Made by a program: the position numbers and the translations under genes. 64,000 bases of DNA, taken from assembly GCA_959347315.1 (NCBI GenBank), contig OY365811.1:38474346-38538345 (forward strand), written 5' to 3'. Origin of the DNA: Bimastos eiseni. Taxonomy: Eukaryota; Annelida; Clitellata; Crassiclitellata; Lumbricidae. Below the pieces are notes generated by a model that worked only from the letters and a program-made list of their open reading frames with translations, did no database searches and was not told the DNA's origin. Shown here piece after piece: positions 37,233 to 48,800 of the stretch (positions are counted from its first letter, which is position 1; the number at the start of each line of letters is the position of its first letter).

Positions 37233-38124
37233 TCTCGATACTGCAAGTTTGCCGCAACTGCACCAAAGTCTGATTAGGCCTAAAATGCATTGTAAAATTG
37301 ATCTTTGGATGGTGCCGGTCGCATATAGCATAAGCCGAAATGGTTTAATGAGTTAGCCCGTCTATGACCGTCAAGAGTGTCTAAGCACAAACGGGTTCAA
37401 ACAACACGATTCTAGGGGCAGTAAAACGCAAGATAAATATAGTGTACAATATCGAATTCAATTATTTAACGACGAAACATGAAGGTCTCTTCTGTTTGGG
37501 CGTCCTAAATGGGTATCTCTTCTAGGGGTTCTGAAGTCCAAATGTGTGCCTTAGAATTCTAATTTGTTGTTTCTAAAACCAACATCGGGCCGCCTTAGAC
37601 AAACGCACAAGTCTGCAATAAACATAGCGCTGCATAATTATGGATATGAGTGGTAAAAATAGAAGTACATAGAACAAGAAGTAAGACAACCTCTCGATAA
37701 GTTGAGCAAGGTTTTCCTACAACTTTGTTTTGTGAAATCTAAGGCAAGGTTTTATTTTGTTGTTGTTTACTTGTAATTTTAGAATTTACGTGAGTGTTAA
37801 AGAATTATGCTTTCATTTATGTGATCGCCGAAAGTCTAGTGATTTATGTAAATCGCGATGCGTCACGCCGTGAGTGTATCGCTTTAGTGTAAACAAAAAT
37901 AAACGCAACGCGCAAGATTTACAGTTACCGATTTTTAAAGCGAAGAGTAATTTATCCATCCTGGAACCTAGGTTTATTCTAGGTTTATATTTTCACTTTC
38001 ACGCGAAAATCATAACGAAAATGTTTTTGCTTGTAGGGGTCAGAAAGCAGTACGTCGTGCCTATTTTGACGGAATTGGACAATGTCATAAGGTTATAGAT
38101 TTCAGTGATAGAAACGGGTTCAGC

Positions 38125-38340
38125 ATGTATTGTCTACAGTGGTTAATTCCGGTTTTGCTAATCCCAAAACCGATCAATCCAGCCTTCCTTTACAACCATG
38201 CAATGTTCCTTGTCTTGTACCTGGTGAGCTTCTTCCTCGAACGTAAGCCGTGCGCCATCTGTAGTCTTGTCTTTGCCATCGCCGTTTTCCTCATCTGCTA
38301 CAGTTGCCAAGGCAATTGCATCATCTGGCCATGTGAGTAG
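38125..38340 (+). CDS. BLCAP: BLCAP, bladder cancer-associated protein homologue (single coding exon)
   Basis: A 71-aa small membrane protein. The N-terminus [20 protein letters not shown] is nearly identical to vertebrate BLCAP ([20 protein letters not shown]), and LERKPC and [11 protein letters not shown] are also shared. Two hydrophobic segments, about residues 24-40 and 45-62, are the expected membrane helices. The coding region is uninterrupted, as in vertebrates. The ORF ends in NCIIWPCE, about 16 residues shorter than the 87-aa human protein, which has a polar tail. The stop codon lies inside a strong donor-like string (GCCAT|GTGAGTAG), so a spliced form with a longer tail is possible. 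The molecular function of the family is poorly known; roles in apoptosis and growth control have been reported. Confidence 0.93.
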   Translation: MYCLQWLIPVLLIPKPINPAFLYNHAMFLVLYLVSFFLERKPCAICSLVFAIAVFLICYSCQGNCIIWPCE

Positions 38341-38385
38341 TACAGCTGCTACAAGATGGAACTAGAAGTTTCTTTCGTGAGATGC

Positions 38386-38391
38386 AATAAA
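38386..38391 (+). terminator. Candidate BLCAP poly(A) signal AATAAA
   Basis: AATAAA lies 46 nt after the BLCAP stop, followed by a TG/T-rich stretch (CTGCTGTTTGTTTCC). If used, the 3' UTR would be very short and the 71-aa form would be the main product. Confidence 0.4.
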
Positions 38392-40247
38392 CTGCTGTTT
38401 GTTTCCATCAGACCGAACCATTGTGATTGACAGCTATGCTATGCAGTGGTCATCTATCACAAATACCCAACTATTGTTATTAATGTTATGCCATCATTGC
38501 AACAGGTGTTTATGCCATCAATGCTTTCAGAGGCTGTTCAAATATTTTCATTTAGTTTGAACAATCGTTCTATATTCAAGTGGACCAGCCAAAGGCATTT
38601 GTGTTTAGAATATATCGGGAGGTGAACAATTGCTTACCGCTGTAAATCTCCTGCATGTTATGTGTGCTGGTATATTTTGGCTACTTGGTGGTGGATTGCA
38701 TTTTTGTGTGTATTTGGTGCTAGATAAATGTTCCTATTTCTTCATCACGTAATACCTGTCCAAGTTGTTAGACAGTGTACTTATATTCATATTTTTTGAA
38801 AAATGTACCTGCTCGTAAAACAGATTACAGTGGAGTTTCTTATGGGGTGTTTTAGAGGTGAACAATGTGCTTAAATAATACCAATGCCATTTATGTAGAA
38901 CTATTGTAACCATAGCAGCAGCAGTTTAAGCTGCTGCATATTAGCTAAATTTATATTTGCAGTCAGTTTAAGTTCTAAAGAGTAATAGCCTGAACATATT
39001 GAATGATACTGAATTTTCGACCTAAAACAGCTTCAGTTTACTTGAAAAAGCTGTGTGCATTTGAAAATGAATTTTTTTACACGCACATGTGTGCGATGCT
39101 AGTATTTGGCCAGCTCGCTTGTTCCGTCATGTGCAGTTTGGCTGCGAACCATGACTGTAGTCAGCAGGATGTAAAATTCTTTAGTTTTGAAGAATACAAA
39201 GAAATGTTTCGTCCTCTGTTGATTGGCATTTGTTGTGTTCTGCTTATGTAAGATGGGCATTTGGCATCGCATACAAATTTTATGAGGTTATACGAGTACC
39301 AGATAGAAAAATGTAAACACTGACGATATATGTGCAGTTCCACTTGCTTCAGTGTTGTAAGAATTTAGTATCAACCTATTGGCTTATTTCCCCATGGTAA
39401 TGTAATGTCAAGCAAGTTATCTCTAGGAAAATGTCCTATTTCTAGCCAAAAAACTGTTACAATTCTATGGTTACCATGGTCTATTAATGAAACGTTTGTA
39501 TGTAGTGAGGGAAATTATTGGTGTGTTTGATGTTCATTTTCAATCATTTTTTTCTGGGTTTCCTTTGCTGCTGTGAATGTTCCTGCATTGAAAATGAAAA
39601 TAAAAACATTTACCAGAGTTTTGAGCTGGAAATGGAAGTTTGTTACATCTTTCTGAAATTTTTCGCTGATCTTGTGCTAAACGTTAGCAGCAGTTGCTTA
39701 ACACTTGCAATCCCATAAAGCAGTTTAATTTCATCTAGAAAACACAGGCATTGCTTACACCCAGAAATGTTTACTTAAGTGACATAGTTCTGGTTAGACT
39801 TGCATGAGCATGACGAACAGTGGCAAAAGAATGGCTGGTATAACAGTGTATCATCAGTCATCAACCTGTATCACGTACATCTTTCTAACTGGTCTGCTCA
39901 AAATAAGGAGTAAGAAAATAAATTGTGCTCTCGTTGTTTTTTGTAAAATATTTTGTGTTAACCTGCCCAGCTTTAACTGTTGCCTTGCTGTTTAAAATGT
40001 TTCACCATTTCGTGCTTGGTTAGTCCACTACTGAATAATCATCTTGGAATTTGTGGTATATGCATGTAAATTGTTCGGCCTAGTTGGGAGAACCTCTGAA
40101 TTAGAACTGTTGCCAGATAAATTAGTTGGACTACATTACCAGTGTTTACATTCTTGTAAATGCTAACACTAATCTGACATAATTTTTATTTTGTTACAAC
40201 TAGGAACCTTTATTAAATACTCTTAGCATTGGTGCTTTTTGCTGCAG

Positions 40248-40316
40248 TGTTAAACAATGCATATGTTAGTGTTAAACAATGCATACATGTTAGTGTTAAA
40301 CAATGCATATATGTTA
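40248..40316. repeat. Three-copy tandem repeat (GTGTTAAACAATGCATA)
   Basis: GTTAGTGTTAAACAATGCAT recurs three times with small length differences (about 22-25 bp period). Confidence 0.85.
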
Positions 40317-40439
40317 ATCCACAATGCTTTGGAATTCATGTCATGTAAAATATTGGGTAAAACGGATTGAGTGTCGTTTACAGAGTGTGCAATCTATTGG
40401 ACAGCATTCAGTTGACAGTGAACCCTTAATTGGTTTAAC

Positions 40440-40745
40440 CAAGGGACTTGAATCTTTGGAAGGGACCAAGCTCAGAGTTCTATACTGTGATAACAGGAAG
40501 AGTTCCTTACATGTACTGGAGTATATGCTGGTGGGTCCCAACATGCGCTCTGCCACAGCCCACTCCAGGAGCTTTGCTTGCGTGGGCCCCACCAGATGGA
40601 ACTGCTTTCCTATTTGGGAGGAGCTGCTCTCACTTCTCCTCTGCTGCCTTCCGGAGTCGTCTGAAGGTTTTCCGTTTAGCTACGTGTCGAGTCGTGAGCG
40701 CCTCTGATATAGAGTGGTGGAATGGTGCTATATAAGTTTTCCATT
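40440..40745 (+). mobile_element. LINE 3' fragment (reverse transcriptase C-terminus)
   Basis: The plus strand reads HSRSFACVGPTRWNCFP, then in a shifted frame SSAAFRSRLKVFRLA, matching the usual LINE ending RSF-V-GPxxWNxLP...SFRSRLKTxLF. It ends with GAGCGCCTCTGATATAGAGT and GGTGCTATATAAG. Frameshifted and truncated. Confidence 0.75.
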
Positions 40746-40984
40746 ACATTGTATGGGCCACAGGCTTGAAATCCATACACCCTCTCCAAGACTACCCTAG
40801 AGTTGCACTGGCACTCACCAGAAAATTTAGTATTGAATAAATACGTTGCTGGGAGGATCAGGAGATGAGGGCAAGTACTGGTCACCCACCACAATCTATA
40901 GTTTATTGAAGAAACATGTTTACACATGCATTGCCCTCTTGGGTTAGATTATGGGACTACTCTTTGGCCTTAAAAACAGTTGCG

Positions 40985-41100
40985 AAAGGGTGCTTTCGCC
41001 CCACATGCACATCAATTCACGACCTTTTGGGTGCTTTTACCCTCGTGCGTACCAATTCGTGACCTTTGAGGTTCTTTCACCCCATGTGTGCAACAATTTA
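40985..41100. repeat. Degenerate three-copy tandem (about 45 bp)
   Basis: Three diverged copies of GTGCTTTCGCCCCACATGCA...CAATTCACGACCTTT. Copies differ at roughly one base in five. Confidence 0.65.
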
Positions 41101-42408
41101 TTTGCAGAACACAAAAGGAGATGCAAAAAATAAAACAGACAAACAACAAGTGTCTCACTTTCTCTTAAAACTTTGTTTCATCTTATATTTGTAAGTAATG
41201 TCATACATTTACATACAGTTTAATTTACAGACAGTTTAAAGTCTAAAAATTGGCAGTGAGAAAACATTATAAAACGGTTTCTAGTAAATAAGAATAGAAC
41301 AATAATAATAAAATATCAATCAGGTTGACACAAACCCCTAACTTTAACAATGAGTGTGCTAAAAAAAATGAATGGAAAATGTTCGTCATGAAAATAATTC
41401 AATCAGAGGTATGTCTCATTGGTTACAAATTTCTATCAATCACCTTTAATTCATGCAACGGAACAACTTATAAATATTATGGATATCTGAAACCAGGAAC
41501 AGTAATTCCATGCCTAAATACATGTACTTTTCTACTCTTGTTGTTCTTGGTACTATGCATGTTGTCAGGCTACATATAGATCAATAAATACAATACTGTG
41601 TCCTGTTTAAATTGCCGCTAGTTTCAGATTAATTGCAATCCTTTGAACTCTGAAGACTGTAAAAGAAGTGAAACATCAAAGTATGTTCTTTCTCGTAGTT
41701 TATAGGAACAGAATTACAACTACCATTCATTTGGCCTTTGATATGTGTTTTGCTATCCTAGTTTCATAAAAGTAAAGCCACATAAGCAAGACATCAAACC
41801 ATCATTTATTAGTAGAAACTTATACAGACTCAACAATACAATGTGAAGTGTCCTGCTTGGCCTCAATCCATCATCTGTCCATCGTGCTAAATTTCCACAA
41901 ACTCATAAAACACTGACAATCTTGACAACAGTTGAGGACGAAATGCACAAGACAGACCTTCAACAAATTTAGGAAATACTCTTAGTTCAGCTGGTCAGAT
42001 TGTACGAATAGACTCCACTGCTATGGAAGAATTCAATAAAAACAATTCAAAATGCCAAGTTCAAAAGACATTTTTTACTTCACGTGGCATCCAGTTCATC
42101 CACCTCCAACATGGCACAAACAGTATCCTTCGCATATATCTCGGCGAATAAGTACATATGGTTCTCTACATCTAGGGGGTCATCCACAAAAAAGGCCGGC
42201 AACGAGGAGGGTCGTGGGAAATGGGGGGAGGCGGTCATGTACTCCGCAGGTGACCATGCTAAACTCTTACCAAAATCATGTCTAATGGCAGTTACATAAT
42301 ATTCTTAGTTTTTTAGTAGTTTTAGGTTGAACTTCACATTTGGGAGAATGATATACCAAGCTTACATGCAAATAAGTGTTAATTAATTTTAAGTTTTTTA
42401 ACATAGGT

Positions 42409-42414
42409 TTTATT
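42409..42414 (-). terminator. Candidate HDAC3 poly(A) signal
   Basis: AATAAA on the minus strand, 416 nt beyond the HDAC3 stop codon. It was the only sequence of this kind I noted in the proximal 3' region; cleavage cannot be judged from sequence alone. Confidence 0.35.
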
Positions 42415-42829
42415 CAATCTCATTCTTTGTCAATAAATGTCTATTAAAAAGCGATGCAGTAAAATAATTATCAGCAGTTGCAATAGTTCCTGATACATGT
42501 GTGATGCGGACGTCCGCAAAGAGGGGGGTCAGTGGAATGCGGACAAGGAGTAGGGATCAAAAAGTTGGCTTTCTGCGGACGTCCTTCATGGATTAACCCT
42601 ATAATGGCATTCACAAAGCATCGTAAGTGCATGACAAAAGGACCAACAATCATCTTAGTACTAATTGTCCAACAGTTCAACCGAGCATTGAGATGCTTTG
42701 TAGTAATAGTAATGATAAACAAAATAGTAGTGGTAATAATAATAATAATGCCAACACACATAATAATTATGTGTTGCCCAATGAGCAACGAGCACAGAAG
42801 TTGATGCAATCGGTTTCTCTGCTTCAGCA

Positions 42830-45800
42830 TCAGATGTCAGAAAGCAGTCCATCTTCCTTGTCATTGTCCTTCTCACCATCATAGTATTCATTTGCAGCAT
42901 CAACTCTGAAAGGTCACCACACATTCTTATTAGGTCACAACACATTCTTATTAGGTCACCACACATTCTTATTAGGTCACCACACATTCTTATTAGATCA
43001 CAACACATTCATATAAGGTAACCCATCGCAACCCAAGTTCTTGTTCTTTAACACAATCGTGTAATCGATTAAGATTTCTAACTACAGTTTCACTTGAAGT
43101 GAGCGTTGCGTTGACCGATTACAGAGGTGGTGATCTCGTTTGAAATGTGGGGGGACACCCAATGCTAGGGGTAGGAGATGTGGAGGGGGGGCACCTGTAT
43201 AACTTGATAACTTGACACCAAGATTAAAACAGTGCTATAAAAAGTCACAAGATTACTGCTCACTAGCATCCATTTTCCATCCAGTGTTTTTCTCCACATA
43301 TCCTGACCACAAACCATCCCAACTGGAGAACTTCCGATGAGTCTGAGTCTCAATTTAAACTACAACAAATTTAAAATACAATAGTAAATTTTATATCAAG
43401 GTTTCTCTCTCTAATCACCTTTTGTCGACATCGTCCTGGTGATTTCTGACATCCGGATCGAGGTCGTCAAGGTTGTCAAGGTTGATGACGTCAGGCGGAA
43501 TATCCTGCATCTGGACGCTAGGAGAGGACGGAAGGTGCCGGATGTTTTCATGGATGAACTGCCTCAATGTATCCAGGTACTAATCGCAGACAACAGAAAC
43601 AGACAGAAGTAGTGCCACACAGTACAGTCATAAACTCATGTGGCACAACCGACCACTAAATAAAGCGAATGTCTCATTATCACGCACTCACAAAATAACA
43701 GCCTCCCTTTAACAGATCAAACATTTGCTCCTTAATTTTAACTGGGGGCGCTTCTCTTTCTGCCTGCATTCTTCACTTTTTCTTTTCCCACAGAGGTTTT
43801 TGCACAGAGAGCACCTCTGATTAGGTTATACTGGGAGAGATGCTATAGAAATCTGTAAATACAATACAATCTACATGATGGACAAATGCCCCTAGCTCCC
43901 TATTGTTTTTCCCCGTTGTCTGCATTTACGCGACCTTCCCCTCCAATGACGACCCCTTACTTCAATCTAAAACTCTGACCTTTAACTACCACTAGTTCCC
44001 CATGTCAGCATGCCAAGAAAACCGTCATGAGACACACCGATATAAGGCACGCAACTTTGGAGAGAGAGCAATGGGGGAAGGTTTATCATGATGGTCGCTA
44101 GATTTAGATCAACGAACTGAAAGCACAAGATGAGTTCTCACTACATGATTGTGAAAAGTGGCACAGTTTGGACTCGTTAGCGCAAAGTCATCGAGAGACA
44201 AGCCTTATAATAGTGTGAAAACCAGGCTACATGTAAAACGTGATAATAAGAATCAATTCCTCAATGCAGTTCTCGTAGTGTGTTCAGCTAAAGTTTTATG
44301 TGGCATGTTGATCTCTTTATTCCTAGGACTAAGACAGCCTTGGCCCAACACCAGGCATTTGCGGTTGTAGGTTTATCTACCTGGAATGACCTTCCTCCAT
44401 CGCTAACGGCTAAACTAACGACTGGCTTCTCTAAATCGGTCTCTGACTCTTTAACAACCAACATTATTGATTATGCTTTACATTTTACTACGCATCAGTC
44501 GTTTAAGGATAAAAGGCGTTTCATTTTCTCGAGGTTTCCATGCTGAGAGCACCTCTGATTAGTCATTCTGCGAGAGGTGCCATATAAATCAAAAGATATG
44601 ATACGCTATAACACCACCACCCTGTGTCCAGTGGAGTGGCATGTAAACTGGTTATGTGTAAATGAGTCCAAAATGTATTACGTACATCAGGCAACCATTC
44701 AATTTTACACCCAGTTTCCAGATTACATAATAGAGATAGAATCAAGTGACATTTAATCCATACAGCCTCCTCCAAATCACACTGAAACTATTTGAGTGCT
44801 TGACCGAGATTCGTAAATCGCATCGATTAACTGACGACTGGCTTACCTGTCTCGTGTTGAAATTGTCCTGCTTAGACGAATTCTCCGGATGCAGAGTAAA
44901 GTCAGGTGCAAAATATTCAAAGTAGTCTACATAACCAAAACACAATAGATCCAAAACGAATTAGGCTAAAATAAAAAAGCCTAAAAGCTAACAAACAACA
45001 GAAAATAAATGTCAAATTTGGCTTATCCAAAGGTTTATGATCATATTAAAGCAAATCCACTTCAATCAACCAACAACTGATATCTTAGGCAAATGGCACT
45101 ATAGAAGTCATCAGATTGGAGTATATTAAATTAAGTCGAGAGTCGAACCCACTCACTCAGTGCACACCAAGTGTTACTGGCCAACCGCTCTAAAAACTCT
45201 ACCACCACTGATGTCTTAGGAAAATGGCATCAGATTGGAGTATATTAAATTAAATTTAGCAGCGCATTTTATAAAGTGCCTCATGGATGTCCTAGGCTTT
45301 GCAATCGATGATGGTATGCGCAATGTAACTGTGCCTGAAGGACTTGCCCAGGGCCCCTTTATTGGAGACCAGGACTCACGCACCGTGCATTACAAAGCCA
45401 GCACTCCAACCATCACCTTCCATCTCATGCAGAACCACCTCACTTTACTTAATCTCTAGATTGTCACTGACCATGATAGGGCAACTCGTTGCTGATTTCT
45501 TCGCCGAGCAGGACCGACGTCTCGTAGCACCAGCACCGCGCTACGTTCCGCAACGTGTAGCCACCTCCACCAAGCACCAACAACGGTATGTTCAGATCCT
45601 TGACGAACTTGACGCATTCACTGGAAAAAAAACATAACTATTGAATACTGAGGAGATATTTCACCACAAAACCAACAATGAAATTGTTCCCAACATCTTG
45701 TGAATTACTCATCATGCCAGACAGAGCAAAGATCAGCTTATTAAACATTCAAAATCTCTCACTCAACTCTTATCTTAATAAAGACGATATGCATAGAGCC

Positions 45801-48800
45801 ACAGCAGAACTGAGGCCGAAGGAGAGAAGGCACAGCACTTTAGTTTAAAAAATCAATGGCAGGCAAATGATTGTTTAAACACATAGATCATGAGTTGTGA
45901 TCTAAACGTCTTCAGATATGGTGCATTCTTCATTTAAAATGATGGTACTAATGCAGGCATAGCATTACTACGACTACTAGAACTAATAATACTACAAACA
46001 TAGAGTTAGAGATAACTGACTTAAATGGCAATGATAAATATCTAACCCATGTCCTCTTGTCGTCAGATTGAAGCAGCCAAGACGGTCATTGCCCAGAGAA
46101 TCTGCACCACACTGAAAACAGAAAAATGAATCATTGACATAAGACATCTGAGGATGATGTACAGCAGGACATAAACACTAGGCCCAAAACCATTTGTGAC
46201 CGAAGTCCATTGCATATCTTAGGTTCTATCGAGTACAGTCGACACCTCCATCTCTGCCATGTCTGTCGAACTACAATTGTAATGGAACATTTTTAAAAGC
46301 ACCTTAGGCATTTTTGGAACAGAAGCTAGATGCTCTTATGGAAGATAGTGCGGAGATTGAGCGGAGATTGGTAGATTGAGCGGCATCCTTGCGGGGAGCA
46401 ACCACAAGGTCTCTGGCGAAGGGTGGAGTAACCAAGGGGTGAAGAGACCAAGGCCCCAAAGGTCTTGAGGTATGAAGGAGTTGACAAACTGAGTTGGACT
46501 GGTTAATATAGTTGATTGATTGATTGCATTAGATTAATTGCACTTGATTGATTGAACTGGTGCTAAATTCAATAAGCAATCTAAGTCTTTAAGGTCAAGA
46601 TGCAGTGAGAAATAGAGCAGAGAGAAGACATATTGCATGGTGGCTGATCGGCCCTTAACACTCCTTGTGCACTGAGTGAGCGGGTTCGACCCTCGTCCGA
46701 GGCATCAGCCACTGTGTAGGGACCATGAGCAAGTCCTTTACGCACAATTTCTCTGCATTACAACAGCAATTGCGCTGTCGAGGCGTGTGTACTTCTGAGC
46801 AAAAGATGTTGGAAGAAGGGCGATATCAAATTTCGGAATAAATAAATAAACATCAATTGGATCAATCAGACACTTTGTGGGAATTTTCTCTTAAAGACAA
46901 TGCATGCAGGAAAGAAACCAACAGGAAGGTCGAGAACTACACCGTTGGATCATACAATTGTTAAGGGAATGAATCAGGGCTCCACCGAAGTCAAGGAAAT
47001 GACACAGAACAAAGAGAATAATGGTGTCAATGGATTCCTGGGCCAACCTGAATACAGAAGATGAAGCCAATAACTCACGACCAATGAATAAAAGAATTGT
47101 GCTTGTGCTTAACACTTTAGGTGACGATGTATAAACTGACAATTCTGGGCACAAAGGTCATACCTGTAAAACAATTGCAGTCGGCTGGAAAAAGTCGACG
47201 ACATCCTGGACGACCGGTTTAAAAATCGACAGATACACTGGAAACAGAAGACAAAGTTTAAACTCATTCTTTCCTCTAGTTGAGTTATAAAGTTCATAGT
47301 CATATGGAGGTTCTCACAAGCCATGATTTAGAACTTACCAATAATAAAATAGAAAATGTGTGCAGCTACATATATTATCATATGTAAAATTAATCATCAG
47401 TTCCTCGAGCCAGCATTTGGCAACATTGCGTGTGATAAAATTATCTCCATTTTCGACAAGACACTCTCAATGTTAGTCCAAATATTGCAATTTGCTAATG
47501 CAGTGTTTATACATCATATCATCTAAATATCATCAATAGTATTTTATCATCATTATAGTATTAAACTGTCTCTATATCATAATTATTGTCTCTACAGACA
47601 ATATCAATAGACAATGTCATAATAAACCAGAGCATTCTTATAATATACCTAAAGTAACAAGATTAAGAGACAGTACATACTTTGGTCATCCATTCCTTCA
47701 CGCAGTGGAACATTAACGGAATAATATTTGCCCAAGTCTGCTCCAATTTCATACATGTCACCTAAAAAACAGTTTCACCTTTGTATAAACAACAACGTAA
47801 GTAATAATTATTATTAATTATAATTACTATTACCATCATTATTGTATCTGATAATTTCCACCTAAGTCTACAAGCATAAATAAATAATGTCACTAACCTC
47901 TGATAAGTCAAAACAAAAATTAATAACAGTACCAACAACAAGACCCATTATCTGCCTGGATGTTGAATGTCTGAGAGATTAAAAAAGAAAGTAAACTTAA
48001 TGGTAAGGTCAATTTCAGACAGAAAGTGTCTTACCTGTTCCTGGAAAGAAGTAGTTGCCATACTTATGAAAGGAGACCGTCATGACGCGGTCGGTGAGGT
48101 AGAACGCCTCTTGGACCCCATCACCGTGATGAATATCGATATCGACATACAAGACACGAGGATTGTAACTATCCAATCAACCACATATAATGCAATCAAA
48201 CAGTCTTCTATTTATGCATCACCAATCAAAGTTGTCAAATATTCCCTTTCTTTTAAAATATGAATAACCATGTGGCACGGTGGCGGATTGTGCGCTGAGT
48301 GAGAGGGTTCGACCCTTGTCCGAGGCGTCACTGTGTAGGGACCTTGAGCAAGTCCTTTGCACACAATTGCTCTGCAGTACAACTGCAACTGCGCCGTCGA
48401 GGCATGTGGACTTCTGATAAAAAAATTTGGAAGAAGGGCGATATCAAATTTCAGAATATAAAAAACATCAACTAACTTTTACACGTTGCTGACAATATGT
48501 TACACATTTCAAATTGACAACTTTGGCATTTTAATTTTCCACTAGTACGGTTGGATATGCAAGGAAAACACTCTATCATCAAATATCTCTCAGCTAAGTT
48601 AGAATATTATAAATACATTACTTTATTTTGGTTAACAACTTAATGCATAAACCTAATTAATAAACTTCTATCACATTTTAGAAACTGTAAATGTGTGTGT
48701 GTGTGCGCACTTACCGAAGCAATTCAAGAATGGCAAGGACAATATCGTTCACATAGCAAAAACCAGAAGCCTACAGCAGACAATGAAGAATTTTGCAAAC

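Larger units (their letters stand above)
35913..38124. other. Intergenic: CDK11 3' UTR, LINE remnant, BLCAP upstream
   Basis: The first few hundred bases are presumed CDK11 3' UTR (an ATTAAA at about 36323 is a weak poly(A) candidate). A minus-strand LINE fragment fills 36484-37160, followed by an AT microsatellite. From about 37230 to 38124 the DNA is unique-looking and should hold the BLCAP promoter and 5' UTR; bases 37825-37890 are locally richer in CpG (GCGATGCGTCACGCC). A possible 3' splice site (TTATAGATTTCAG) ends 19 nt before the BLCAP ATG. Confidence 0.5.
38341..42829. other. Intergenic between BLCAP and HDAC3 (3' ends facing)
   Basis: About 4.5 kb with no recognisable coding exon. 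Contents: a 3-copy tandem at 40248-40316, a LINE fragment at 40440-40745, a 3-copy degenerate tandem at 40985-41100 and otherwise AT-rich DNA. The BLCAP 3' UTR enters from the left and the HDAC3 3' UTR from the right. The longest open frames (60-120 aa) lack family motifs apart from the LINE piece. Confidence 0.5.

Noticed and set aside
48272..48350. tRNA gene
   Set aside because: A- and B-box-like sequences exist, but no anticodon arm or acceptor pairing, and the same sequence with a body and tail recurs at 46645; it is a SINE.
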